DNA from: Actinomycetales bacterium
GTDB taxonomy: Bacteria > Actinomycetota > Actinomycetes > Actinomycetales > Cellulomonadaceae
Direction of reading: 5' to 3'
NCBI GenBank assembly: GCA_020444245.1
Contig: JAHLLI010000002.1
Coordinates: forward strand, 124,001 to 188,000
Length of the DNA: 64,000 bases
The notes under the pieces were generated by a model that saw nothing but the letters and a program-made list of their open reading frames with translations, did no database searches and was not told where the DNA came from. Position numbers and translations under genes: made by a program. Shown piece after piece: positions 8,574-18,290 of this stretch. Every line of letters begins with the position of its first letter. Positions within the stretch are counted from its first letter, which is position 1.

Positions 8574-9791
8574 TCAGCCCCGTCGGCCCGCGCGTCCGCC
8601 GCCGTCGCCACGCGCGATCGCCATCGAGATCTCGGGGACGGGGAGCGCCGAGGGCCGCCCGATGAGGAACCCCTGGGCTGCGTGGGCACCGAGCGAGGTC
8701 CAGATGGCGAGGTCCTCTGCGTCCTCGATGCCCTCGACCAGCAGCTGGGCGCCGGTCTGCTCCGCGAACTCGATCAACGAGCCGGCGAGGGCGCGGCGCA
8801 GGGGGCTGGTCGCGACGCCCTGGACCAGCGAGATGTCGAGCTTGATGATGTGCGGGGCGAGCTGGACGATGTGCTGGAGGCTCGCGACCCCCGCGCCGGC
8901 GTCGTCCACCGCGATCCGCGCGCCCATGCTGCGCAGCGCCTCGATCCGCCGGCCGAGCGCCTCGTAGTCCTCGATCCCGGTGTGCTCGGTGATCTCGACG
9001 ACGATCGGGCGTCCGGCCCGGGAGAGGATCTCGAGCAGCCGTGGGTCCGCCAGCGTCGCGGGGGAGGCGTTCACGGCGAGCTCGACACCGTAGGGGAGGA
9101 TGCTCGCGGTCTCGATGGCGGTGCGCACCGCGGCGATCTCCAGGTCGACGCCGCGTCCGATCTCGCGCGCAGCGGCGAACCACTGGTCCGGGGACCGGTA
9201 GGGCGCGACGTCCACCCGCGTCAGGGCCTCCACCCCGAGCAGCAGGCCGGTGCTGAGCGCGTAGATCGGCTGGAAGACCGTGTGGAACCGGCCGGTCTCG
9301 AGCACCGTCTCGACGTGCGGGACCAGCGCACTGTCCACCGGTCGGAGGTTCACCGCCCCGAGGGTCTCGCGCACGTCACGGGCGAGCTGGCGCTCGGCGG
9401 CGCGTTGGCGAGCCTCGAGGGTGAAGGTGACCAGGGTGCCGACCGCGAAGAACATCACCGCGCGGGTGAGCCAGCCGGCGGGGTCCTGGAGCTCACGGGA
9501 AGCGGTGTCGAGCGGCATGAGCGGTCCGGCAAGCGCCGCGGCGCTGAGGCTGGTCAGGAGCGTCCCGCGGAGCCCGAACCGCACGGCGGCGAACACGATC
9601 GGCACGTAGAACGTGTGGGTGAAGGCCCGCTGCGAACCGCCGGTGACCCAGACCAGCGCCCAGCACGCGGCCAGGCCCGCCGCGGTCGCCACCCCGGCGA
9701 GCCACGGATGCAGCGTGACCGTCCGAGCGAGCGCACGGTCGCGCAGGGTCTTGGGCGGCGTCGGAGACGTCAGCCAGCTGGTGCGTCGCAT
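8574..9791 (-). CDS. Membrane EAL-domain c-di-GMP phosphodiesterase
   Basis: N-terminal multi-TM region (HTFYVPIVFAAVRFGLRG...GPLMP), then GVEALTR, VNAS, VVEITEHTG, AVDDAGAG, IKLD, LVEGIE. Confidence 0.87.
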   Translation of the reverse strand: MRRTSWLTSPTPPKTLRDRALARTVTLHPWLAGVATAAGLAACWALVWVTGGSQRAFTHTFYVPIVFAAVRFGLRGTLLTSLSAAALAGPLMPLDTASRELQDPAGWLTRAVMFFAVGTLVTFTLEARQRAAERQLARDVRETLGAVNLRPVDSALVPHVETVLETGRFHTVFQPIYALSTGLLLGVEALTRVDVAPYRSPDQWFAAAREIGRGVDLEIAAVRTAIETASILPYGVELAVNASPATLADPRLLEILSRAGRPIVVEITEHTGIEDYEALGRRIEALRSMGARIAVDDAGAGVASLQHIVQLAPHIIKLDISLVQGVATSPLRRALAGSLIEFAEQTGAQLLVEGIEDAEDLAIWTSLGAHAAQGFLIGRPSALPVPEISMAIARGDGGGRAGRRG

Positions 9792-10037
9792 CGCCCCTCG
9801 GTGGGTCGTGGTCCGCCGAGCGCACGGGCTCCGGGTGCGGTGCCCGCGACTCTCCCCTTCCGGCGGCCGGGTGTCCGGTCGTCGCCAACTATGGCCCTCG
9901 ACGCGGCCGACGACCAGGAACAACGCGCGGGTGGCAACGCTGTTCACACGGACGTGGTCGGGGCGCGAAGGTCCTGCGGGGTATCGGTCGACGACGTACG
10001 GTCGTAGGTGATCAGTCACCTGTTCGAGGAGGACGAC

Positions 10038-10505
10038 GTGGAGATCACAGGAACCCTGGGCGAGGGCGAGCAGCGGATCACGGGAGCGGCGCTCCAGGCG
10101 GTGCTGACCGACCTGGTCGACCTGTCCCTGGTGGCCAAGCAGGCGCACTGGAACGTGACCGGCCCGCGCTTCCGCAGCGTGCACCTCCAGCTCGACGAGG
10201 TGGTGACGGCGGCCCGCGACTTCTCGGACACCGTTGCCGAGCGGGCAGCGGCGATCGGGGTCCCCCCGGACGGCAGGGCCGTGACGGTCGCCGAGGAGTC
10301 GGTGATCGCCGAGCACCCGGTGGGCTGGGTGTCCGACGACGACGTGATCTCGTGGTTCGTCGCGCAGCTCAGCGCCGTCATCGCCCGGTTGCGCCAGCAG
10401 ATCGACGAGACCGAGAAGGCCGACCCGGTCACGCAGGACCTGCTCATCGGGATCGTCGCGGAGCTCGAGAAGCAGCGCTGGATGTTCCAGGCCGAGAACG
10501 GCTGA
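10038..10505 (+). CDS. dps: Dps/ferritin-like DNA-binding protein
   Basis: [34 protein letters not shown]: Dps ferroxidase motif. GTG at 10038 has an upstream GAGGAGG; alternative GTG at 10008. Confidence 0.9.
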   Translation: MEITGTLGEGEQRITGAALQAVLTDLVDLSLVAKQAHWNVTGPRFRSVHLQLDEVVTAARDFSDTVAERAAAIGVPPDGRAVTVAEESVIAEHPVGWVSDDDVISWFVAQLSAVIARLRQQIDETEKADPVTQDLLIGIVAELEKQRWMFQAENG

Positions 10506-10578
10506 GCGGCCAGGGCGCCGCCGACCCCCACCCGCTACAGTCGATGGGCCAGGTCCGGTCGAGACCCGAGGACGTGCG

Positions 10579-11817
10579 ATGGGCGAGCTGCCCGGTGTCC
10601 ACTCCGAGGTCGGGCAGCTGCGCACCGTGCTGGTCTGCGCGCCCGGCCGGTCGCACGAGCGCTTGACGCCCACCAACTGCAACGACCTGCTCTTCGACGA
10701 CGTCATGTGGGTGGAGAACGCCAAGCGGGACCACGCCGACTTCGTGGCCACGATGCGCGACCGCGGCGTCGAGGTGCTCGAGATGCACGACCTGCTCACC
10801 GAGACGGTCGCGGTGCCAGAGGCGAAGGCGTGGATCCTGGACCACCAGGTGGTGCCGAACCGCGTCGGCGTGGGACTGGTGGACGAGGTCCGTGGCTACC
10901 TCGACGACCTGCCGGACCGGGAGCTCGCCGAGACCCTGATCGGGGGCCTGTCCACCGACGAGTTCCCCGAGCAGCTGGGCGGCGACATGCTCCGCCTGGT
11001 CACCGACGCCACCGGGACCAACGAGTACCTGCTCCCTCCGCTGCCCAACACGCTCTACACCCGCGACACCACCTGCTGGATCCACGACGGCGTCAGCCTG
11101 AACCCGCTGTACTGGCCGGCGCGACGCGAGGAGACGATCCTCACGACGTCGATCTACCGGTACCACCCCCGGTTCGCCGGGAAGGTCACCGAGTGGTGGG
11201 GTGACCCGACCCACGACTGGGGTCTGGCCACCCTCGAGGGCGGCGACGTGATGCCGATCGGCCACCGGACGCTGCTGGTGGGGATGGGCGAGCGGACCTC
11301 GCGCCAGGGCATCGGGCAGCTCGCCAAGGCGCTGTTCGACAACGACGTCGTGGATCGGGTGATCGTCGCGGCGCTGCCCAAGATGCGCGCCACCATGCAC
11401 CTGGACACCGTGCTCACGTTCGCCGACCGGGACCTCGTGCTGCTGTACCCCGACATCGTGCACGGCATCGAGGCGTTCTCGTACTACCCCTCGGACCGGC
11501 CCGGCGGCGTGGAGCTGCGCAAGGACTCCGGGACGTTCCTCGACACGGTGGCCGGGGCGTTGGGACTCGACCGGCTCCGGGTGGTCGAGACCGGCGGCAA
11601 CGTCTACGTGCGCGAGCGCACCCAGTGGGACTCGGGAGCCAACCTCCTGGCCCTGTCGCCCGGCGTGGTGATGGCCTACGACCGCAACGTGCACACCAAC
11701 ACCCTGCTGCGGCAGGCGGGTGTCGAGGTGCTGCCCATCGTGGGAGCCGAGCTCGGCCGCGGCCGCGGCGGCGGGCACTGCATGACCTGCCCGATCGTCC
11801 GCGACCCCGTGGACTGA
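10579..11817 (+). CDS. arcA: Arginine deiminase
   Basis: [26 protein letters not shown]...[11 protein letters not shown]...[20 protein letters not shown] with the catalytic Cys region. Confidence 0.95.
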   Translation: MGELPGVHSEVGQLRTVLVCAPGRSHERLTPTNCNDLLFDDVMWVENAKRDHADFVATMRDRGVEVLEMHDLLTETVAVPEAKAWILDHQVVPNRVGVGLVDEVRGYLDDLPDRELAETLIGGLSTDEFPEQLGGDMLRLVTDATGTNEYLLPPLPNTLYTRDTTCWIHDGVSLNPLYWPARREETILTTSIYRYHPRFAGKVTEWWGDPTHDWGLATLEGGDVMPIGHRTLLVGMGERTSRQGIGQLAKALFDNDVVDRVIVAALPKMRATMHLDTVLTFADRDLVLLYPDIVHGIEAFSYYPSDRPGGVELRKDSGTFLDTVAGALGLDRLRVVETGGNVYVRERTQWDSGANLLALSPGVVMAYDRNVHTNTLLRQAGVEVLPIVGAELGRGRGGGHCMTCPIVRDPVD

Positions 11818-11953
11818 GGCCTGGATCCGCGGTGTGCGACCCGCGCGCGGCGTCCGGCTCGCGCGGCCCGTGCCCGCGGACGCCTTCGAGACCACCGCGC
11901 CCTGCCGATGAGGACGATGCCCACGAGGCACGACCGACCACGGGAGCCGCACC

Positions 11954-13183
11954 ATGCCACCGACCATCGCGCCGCCGGTCGCGCGATCGCGGCCGACCGC
12001 CGGCGGGTTCGCGACCGGCGCGTGGCCGACGGTGCTCGGCGTCGCCCTGATCGCGCTGCTCATCACCGCCCTGGTCTGGCGGACGGGGACCGACGGGTCA
12101 CCCACCGGGCTGGTGCACCTGTACTACCTGCCGATCGTCTACCTGGCCGCGTTCGTGGGTCGGGGTGCGGCGGCGACGCTGGCCGTGCTGGCAGGGCTCG
12201 CGGCGGGGCCGCTGATGCCGGTGGCGGGGGTGATCGACCTCGCGCGCCTCGGCGGCCAGCCGGTGGGCGAGTGGGCGGTCCGGATGACGCTGCTCGTCGT
12301 CGTCGGGGTGGTCGTGGCGTGGTTCGCCCGCCAGCAGCCGCGATCGCCGGAGCTGGTCCTGCGTGACCGAAGGTTCGCCCGGGCCCTGCGCGGTGCCGTG
12401 GCGTCCGGGCGTGTGACCGCGCACTTCCAGCCGGTCATCGACCTCGCGGACGGGCGCGTGGTGGGCGTGGAGGCGCTGTGCCGGTGGACCGACGCCGCCG
12501 GCCGCTCGATCCCGCCGAGCGAGTTCATCCCCCTCGCGGAGCGCACGGGCGTCATCGGCGTGGTGGGCGCCCGTGTGCTGGACCTCGCGGTCCGGGAGGC
12601 GGAGCGGTGGGCGACCGGACGTGACGCCGCGCCCAGCGTGGCCATCAACGTGTCCGCCGCCCAGCTGAGCGACCCGGGCTTCCCGGCCGAGCTCGCCGCG
12701 GTGGTGGCGGCCTCGTCCCTGGACCCGCGCAGCCTCTGCCTCGAGATCACCGAGACCGCGATCATCGCGGACCCGCAGGCCGCGCTCGCGACGGTCGAGG
12801 CCGCCCGCGGGATGGGTCTGAGCATCGCCCTGGACGACTTCGGCACCGGGCAGTCCTCGCTGGCGTACCTCGCTGAGTTCCCGATCGACATCGTCAAGAT
12901 CGACAAGTCGTTCGTCGACGAGGTCGACCGGGACGAGCGGACCCGGGGCCTCGTCCGGGCGATCGTGGACATGGCCGAGGCGATCGGCGCGACGACGATC
13001 GCCGAGGGGATCGAGCGGCCCGCGCAGCTCGCCGCGCTGCGCGCGTTGAGCTGCCGGTTCGGCCAGGGCTACCTCCTCGGACGGCCCTGCGTGGCGGACG
13101 AGGTCGACCTGTCGCCCCGGCGCTTCGCCCAGCAGGTCCCCGCACAGCGTGGCGCCGCGGCGCGGGCGCTCGACCCGCGCTAG
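11954..13183 (+). CDS. Membrane EAL-domain c-di-GMP phosphodiesterase
   Basis: N-terminal TM region (HLYYLPIVYLAAFVGRG...GPLMP), then GVEALCRW, INVSAAQL, LEITETA, ALDDFGTGQSSLAYL, VKIDKSFV, TIAEGIE. Confidence 0.92.
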   Translation: MPPTIAPPVARSRPTAGGFATGAWPTVLGVALIALLITALVWRTGTDGSPTGLVHLYYLPIVYLAAFVGRGAAATLAVLAGLAAGPLMPVAGVIDLARLGGQPVGEWAVRMTLLVVVGVVVAWFARQQPRSPELVLRDRRFARALRGAVASGRVTAHFQPVIDLADGRVVGVEALCRWTDAAGRSIPPSEFIPLAERTGVIGVVGARVLDLAVREAERWATGRDAAPSVAINVSAAQLSDPGFPAELAAVVAASSLDPRSLCLEITETAIIADPQAALATVEAARGMGLSIALDDFGTGQSSLAYLAEFPIDIVKIDKSFVDEVDRDERTRGLVRAIVDMAEAIGATTIAEGIERPAQLAALRALSCRFGQGYLLGRPCVADEVDLSPRRFAQQVPAQRGAAARALDPR

Positions 13184-13214
13184 CCGCCCGCCGAACCCGG
13201 CGCGAGCCGTTCGG

Positions 13215-14342
13215 CTAGCGCCCCGACCTCGTCCCCGCCGGCTGGTCGACGCAGACGCGGTCCCGGCCGTCGGCCTTGGCCCGGTACATGAGCGTGTCGA
13301 CCCGGCGCAGGACGGCAGCGGGGTCCTCGCCCGCCCGAAGCTCGGTCACGCCGAAGCTTGCGGTGACCGAGGCTCCCACCGTCACGGAGAGCTCGACCGG
13401 CAGGGCCTCGCGCAGCCGCTCGGCGAGCTGGACCGCGCGCCTGCGATCGGTGTCCGGCGTGACCACCACGAACTCCTCACCGCCCAGCCGGGCCAGCAGG
13501 TCGCCGTCGCGGACCAGTCGATCGGCGACCTCGGCGACCTGCCGCAGCACCTGGTCGCCGAGCTCGTGCCCGCGGGTGTCGTTGAGCTGCTTGAAGCGGT
13601 CGAGGTCGAAGTAGACGACCGAGACCGGGCGTTCAGCGGTCACGAGGCCCGACTGGTGGCCCAGCTCCTCCATCAGCCGGCGCCGGTTGGCGATCCCGGT
13701 GAGCTCGTCCAGGTAGGCCATGTCGCGCATCCGCGAGGCGGTCGCGTCGGCCCTGGCGGCGTCGGCCAGCGCTGCGGCGACCCGCTCCTTGGCGAGCGAG
13801 AGCACCAGGAGCAGCATGAGGACCACGGCGAGGTAGACGCTGTACCGCAGCACCGTACCGATGTAGGCCTCTCCACCCGGGACCCGCGCCAGCGCCGAGA
13901 CGAGCGTCACGGTCACCGCCACCGCGTAGGCGCCGCCGTGGGCCAGTGCGGTGCGGGTGCGCTGGAACAGGAAGCCGACGACCAGGCACACCACCACGTC
14001 CAGGAGCGGTGTCGGGGCCAGCGAGCTCCAGGCGCTCACGGCATCGGGCGCCGCCGCCGTCCGGCCGACGATCAGTGCGAGCCACCACACCTCGAGCGCC
14101 ACGAGCGTGACGATCGCGGCGCGACCCGCCCACCGCGGCCGCCGCAGCAGCACCCACGCGAAGACGACGAGCGCGACGCTCAGGGGCGGGTATCCCCACC
14201 GGATCCAGGGGTCCTGGCCTCGACCGGCCAGCCAGATCACCAGGAGCACCGGGGCGCAGAAGGCGATTCCGACGGCCACGGCCTTGCGGGCGAGGACGGC
14301 AAGGTCGTCCCGGTGTCTGCCGGGGCCGGTGAGTCGGTCCAC
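13215..14342 (-). CDS. Membrane GGDEF-domain diguanylate cyclase (GGEEF, with I-site)
   Basis: AYLDELTGIANRRRLMEEL...FDLDRFKQLNDTRGHELGDQVL...VRDGDLLARLGGEEF; RxxD lies 5 residues before GGEEF. Confidence 0.93.
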   Translation of the reverse strand: MDRLTGPGRHRDDLAVLARKAVAVGIAFCAPVLLVIWLAGRGQDPWIRWGYPPLSVALVVFAWVLLRRPRWAGRAAIVTLVALEVWWLALIVGRTAAAPDAVSAWSSLAPTPLLDVVVCLVVGFLFQRTRTALAHGGAYAVAVTVTLVSALARVPGGEAYIGTVLRYSVYLAVVLMLLLVLSLAKERVAAALADAARADATASRMRDMAYLDELTGIANRRRLMEELGHQSGLVTAERPVSVVYFDLDRFKQLNDTRGHELGDQVLRQVAEVADRLVRDGDLLARLGGEEFVVVTPDTDRRRAVQLAERLREALPVELSVTVGASVTASFGVTELRAGEDPAAVLRRVDTLMYRAKADGRDRVCVDQPAGTRSGR

Positions 14343-14616
14343 GTCACCTCGTTCCGTTGGGCAGGCTCGCCGCAGCGCCCGCGTCGCCCGCGTCGTGGGG
14401 GGGTGGGGGCGACCTGGACAGTCTGGCCGGGCCTGCGGCCGGGATGCCAGACGGGTGCGCGGATTTCACCCGGCCCGGGCGGGCGCCGCAGGGCCCGTGG
14501 TGTGGGCCGGACGTGTGGTCCGAGCCGGCCACCGCGTGTCGTGACCGGCGGACCCCTCAAGCACGGGTGTAGCGCGGTCGATCTCATGGGTAGCAGCCGA
14601 GGAGAGAGGGGGGATC

Positions 14617-15099
14617 GTGGCCCAGACCGCCCACCCCACCGTCGCCCTCGGCGCGCCCGTCGCGGGCGTCCCTTCGCCGCGCGCCCCGGAGCGCCGCCCG
14701 CCGACGAGCTCCGGCGAGGTCCGCGTGCATCGCGTGCACCGCGCCCGGCGCCACCTGGTGGCCACGACGGCGCTGACCGGTGTCCTGGCGGCCGGCGTGG
14801 TCGGTGTCGACCTGTGGCAGTCGGGCCTCTCCCCGGCGCCTTCGACGTCCGCGCAGGAGATCAGCGAGGCGCTCGGGGCCGCGGGCGCCGCCCAGGAGGC
14901 CTTCCACGACCTGCACGGCGGGTTCACGGTCGACCCCGGGGCCCTGGTGCGGTCCGGCTGGCAGCCCGATGCCGGCGTGGACGTGACCCTCGTCTCGGCC
15001 AGCACGGAGACCTTCTGCCTCGCGGCAGGTCGCTCGGGCGAGCCGCCCTCGGTGTGGCTCGACCAGAGCTGGCAGCCGCTGGACCGGGCCTGCGAGTAG
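14617..15099 (+). CDS. Hypothetical membrane-anchored protein, possibly pilin-like
   Basis: 160 aa, one TM (HLVATTALTGVLAAGVVGVDLW) then an extracellular region. No family recognised with certainty. Confidence 0.55.
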   Translation: MAQTAHPTVALGAPVAGVPSPRAPERRPPTSSGEVRVHRVHRARRHLVATTALTGVLAAGVVGVDLWQSGLSPAPSTSAQEISEALGAAGAAQEAFHDLHGGFTVDPGALVRSGWQPDAGVDVTLVSASTETFCLAAGRSGEPPSVWLDQSWQPLDRACE

Positions 15100-15219
15100 C
15101 GTCCGGCGGAACGTCCGCGTGCGGCCCGTCGTCGGGCCACTTCGCCGCAGGCGGCCTAGCGGCGCGCCTCGCCGTGTCGCAGCCTGGTCGGGTTGGCACC
15201 TGGCCCGAGGAGGCTCGAC

Positions 15220-15654
15220 ATGACCACGCTCCCGATCGCTCGCCGGCCCGAGGAGGTCGCGACCCGCACGTTCGACTGGGGCACCATCAAGTGGCTCGTG
15301 ACCCCGCACCTCGACGCGGGTGCCGACCTGACCACCGGTGAGGTGATCGTCTACCCGGGCAAGGGGCACGCCCCCCACGTGCACCCCCACGAGCAGGAGG
15401 TCATCTACGTGATCTCCGGCGAGGGCGTGCAGACCGTCGGCGAGGACGGCGAGCCGTTCCCGATCGTCGAGGGCGACGCCGTCTACATCCCGGCGAACAC
15501 CTTGCACTCGACGTACAACACGATCTGGCGGCCGCTGCGGCTGGTGGTCGTGTACACGCCGGGCGGCGCCGAGACCGGGCTCGACGAGCTGCCGGACGCG
15601 CGCATCCTGGAGCCCGGCGTCGCGCCGCTGTGGGCGCAGGCGAACGAGGGGTAG
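15220..15654 (+). CDS. Cupin-domain protein
   Basis: GHAPHVHPHEQEVIYVISGEGVQTVGEDGEPFPIVEGDAVYIPANTLHSTYN: cupin motifs 1 and 2. Confidence 0.9.
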   Translation: MTTLPIARRPEEVATRTFDWGTIKWLVTPHLDAGADLTTGEVIVYPGKGHAPHVHPHEQEVIYVISGEGVQTVGEDGEPFPIVEGDAVYIPANTLHSTYNTIWRPLRLVVVYTPGGAETGLDELPDARILEPGVAPLWAQANEG

Positions 15655-15669
15655 GCCAGGCGGATCGAG

Positions 15670-15704
15670 CGATGCCGGGGCCGGGGTCGCCGGCCCCGGC
15701 ATCG
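15670..15704 (+). terminator. Strong hairpin, putative terminator of the cupin gene
   Basis: CGATGCCGGGGCCGG-ggtcg-CCGGCCCCGGCATCG: perfect 15-bp stem, 5-nt loop, 15 nt after the stop; no U-tract. Confidence 0.65.
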
Positions 15705-15822
15705 CGGCATGCCCGCGACCTCCCGTCGGCTATTTCCCACGGTAGAGGCCGGTGATAACTTCAGCGGCACAGGGGGCAAGGCCCACACCCCGGGCCGCGG
15801 CTCTCCTCACCTGGAGCGATCA

Positions 15823-16902
15823 ATGAAGATCTCCGCCTTCGCCGCTGCTACTGCTCTCCTGGTCCTGGCCCCCGTCGGGGCCGCCGTCGCTGCCCCGCCG
15901 CCCGCCGAACCCACCGTCCTGGCGAGCGGGCTCGTCGGCCCGCTCCACCTCTCGGTCGGTCCGGGCAAGGCGGTGACCGTGTCCGAGGAGTTCGCCGGCG
16001 TGCTGTCCGTGGTCGGGCGCGACACCACCCAGCTCTACGCCAACCCCGGCTGGGACGTCGCCGGCACCGACCACCAGGGCTCGACCACCTACCTGCTCGA
16101 GAGCCAGGGCGCCGGCCCCGAGGACCCCCGCCCGCTCGCCGGGTCGCTCAAGGCGATCGACAGCCGCGGGCGCGTGACCACCATCACCGACCAGCTCGGT
16201 GCGTACGAGACGACCATGAACCCCGACGGCGGGTCGCACTACGGGCTCTCGGCTGCCGACGCCGCGGCGAACCCGGCCTGCGTCGCCGAGCTCGGCGCGC
16301 TCGGCGCGCCGGCGTCCTACACCGGCGAGCTGGACTCCCACCCGTACGCGGTCGCAGTGCGCGGGACCACGGCGTACGTCGCCGACGCCGGCGCGAACGC
16401 GGTGCTGACCGTGGACCTGAAGACGGGGCACATCGCCACCCTCGCGGTGCTCCCGCCGCGTCCGCTCCAGCTGTCCGCCGAGCAGGCGGGCGCGATCGGC
16501 GTGCCGTCCTGCGCCGGGCTGACCTACGCGTTCGAGCCGGTGCCGACGGACGTGGCGATCGGTCCGGACGGCGCCGTGTACGTCTCCTCGCTGCCGGGCG
16601 GGCCGGAGAGCCCGGTGCTCGGCGCGCGGGGCGCGGTCTTCCGGGTCGACCCCGCGAGCGGCGCCGCCGCGCCGTGGGTCGAGGGGCTGCTGACGCCCAC
16701 CGGGATCGCCTTCGACGGCTCGGGCAACCTGTACGTCGCGTCGCTCTTCGGCGACGGGGTGCTCGAGGTCCCGGCCGGGTCCCACACCGCGACCCTGTTC
16801 ATGCCGGCCGCGGCCGCGGCCGACGTCGACGTGAGCGGATCGACGCTCTACGCCACCACGGACGTGTTCGGCAACGGCACCCTCGTGGCGGTCGGGCTGT
16901 AG
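15823..16902 (+). CDS. ScyD/ScyE-like secreted beta-propeller protein
   Basis: Signal peptide MKISAFAAATALLVLAPVGAAVAA; VLASGLVGPLHLSVGPGKAVTVSEEFAGVLSVV... propeller repeats. Confidence 0.8.
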   Translation: MKISAFAAATALLVLAPVGAAVAAPPPAEPTVLASGLVGPLHLSVGPGKAVTVSEEFAGVLSVVGRDTTQLYANPGWDVAGTDHQGSTTYLLESQGAGPEDPRPLAGSLKAIDSRGRVTTITDQLGAYETTMNPDGGSHYGLSAADAAANPACVAELGALGAPASYTGELDSHPYAVAVRGTTAYVADAGANAVLTVDLKTGHIATLAVLPPRPLQLSAEQAGAIGVPSCAGLTYAFEPVPTDVAIGPDGAVYVSSLPGGPESPVLGARGAVFRVDPASGAAAPWVEGLLTPTGIAFDGSGNLYVASLFGDGVLEVPAGSHTATLFMPAAAAADVDVSGSTLYATTDVFGNGTLVAVGL

Positions 16903-16932
16903 CCGACCGCGCAGGCTGCATCCAGACGGCGC

Positions 16933-16967
16933 GGGCGCCTGGACCCACCCCTGGGGTCCGGGCGCCC
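16933..16967. terminator. Bidirectional hairpin between convergent genes
   Basis: GGGCGCCTGGACCC-acccctg-GGGTCCGGGCGCCC: 14-bp stem with one G-T pair, between stop codons at 16902 (+) and 16979 (-). Confidence 0.65.
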
Positions 16968-16978
16968 GTCGCCCTCTC

Positions 16979-18226
16979 TCAGGCCGCAGGCGCCTTGACC
17001 GGGCTCCCGGCCTTCCAGACGTGGGTGACCCGATCCGGGTTCGCAAGGATCGTGACGTCCAGGGTCGGGTCGCCGTCGACCGCGATGACGTCGGCGTCGT
17101 ACCCGGCGACCAGCCGCCCCGACCGGGGCGCCTGCGGTCCGAGGGTGGCGGGGGCGCTCGCGGTGGCCGCCTCGATCGCCTCCAGCGGGGTGTAGCCGAC
17201 GTCGACCAGGTGGCCCAGCTCCTCGCCGTCCAGCCCGAGCGGGACGAGCGTGCCGGGGCCGACGGTGGCGAAGTCCGTCCCGGCCGCGATCGTCACGCCC
17301 GCCTCGCGCGCGACGTGCATCGACTCGGCGTGCCGGTCGACGATCGCCCGGATCTTGGTCGCGGCGAACGGCGGCACCTTGTCGACCATCAGGGTCATCC
17401 GCGCCACGATCGCCCGCGTCGAGACCAGGATCGCGCCGGCCTCCCGCATCGCGGTCGCGGCCTCCTCGTCGAGGTAGGTGCCGTGCTCGATGGTGCGGCA
17501 GCCGGCCTCCAGGGCGGCCATGATGCCCGGCTTGCCGTGGCAGTGCGCCGCGACGACGCGCTCGGCGCGGCCGGCCTCCTCGACGATCGCGCGCAGCTCC
17601 TCGCCCGAGAACTGCTGGTGGATCGGGTGGTCCACCTCGCTGAGCACGCCGCCTGAGGCGCAGATCTTGATGACCCGGGCGTTCTTGCGCAGCTGGAGGC
17701 GGACTGCCTTCAGGCAGTCCGGCACCCCGTCGCACAGCTGGGTGGCGCCCTCGTGGGCGCTGTAGTCCATCACCGTCGCGAGCGAGTGCCCGTGGAAGTC
17801 GGCGTGGCCGCCGGTCGGGCTCAGGATGGAGCCGGCCGCGTAGATCGTCGGCCCGGTCAGGGTGCCCTCGTCGATCGCGCGGGCCAGGAAGACGCCGTGC
17901 CCGCCCAGCTCCCGCACGCTGGTGAACCCGGCCTGGATCACGTCGGCGGCCGAGCGCACGGCCCGCGCCACGGACACCGAGTGCGGCTCGGTCAGGAGCT
18001 TGCCGAGGTCGAGGTCGCGCACCCCCATGAAGTGCGCGTGGGTGTCCCACAGGCCCGGCATCACGGTGGGCACCCTGGTGACCGGCCCGTCGTGCGGCGG
18101 TGCGTCGGCGGCAGGTCCGGCATAGGCGATGCGCGCGCCGTCCAGCACCACGACGCCGTCGGTGACGGGTGCGCCTCGACCGGGCACCAGCAGGTCGGCC
18201 TCGATCCTGACGGCTGAGGGGGTCAT
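16979..18226 (-). CDS. Amidohydrolase family protein (imidazolonepropionase/prolidase-like)
   Basis: PTVMPGLWDTHAHFMGV...VVAAHCHGKPGIMAALEAGCRTIEHGTYLDEEA...AAGTDF. Confidence 0.88.
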   Translation of the reverse strand: MTPSAVRIEADLLVPGRGAPVTDGVVVLDGARIAYAGPAADAPPHDGPVTRVPTVMPGLWDTHAHFMGVRDLDLGKLLTEPHSVSVARAVRSAADVIQAGFTSVRELGGHGVFLARAIDEGTLTGPTIYAAGSILSPTGGHADFHGHSLATVMDYSAHEGATQLCDGVPDCLKAVRLQLRKNARVIKICASGGVLSEVDHPIHQQFSGEELRAIVEEAGRAERVVAAHCHGKPGIMAALEAGCRTIEHGTYLDEEAATAMREAGAILVSTRAIVARMTLMVDKVPPFAATKIRAIVDRHAESMHVAREAGVTIAAGTDFATVGPGTLVPLGLDGEELGHLVDVGYTPLEAIEAATASAPATLGPQAPRSGRLVAGYDADVIAVDGDPTLDVTILANPDRVTHVWKAGSPVKAPAA

Positions 18227-18290
18227 CACGGCGTCCTTCGCGTCGGTGCTGGGGCGCCTCGCAGTCAAGCACAGCCGGCCGGCCGCGGGC

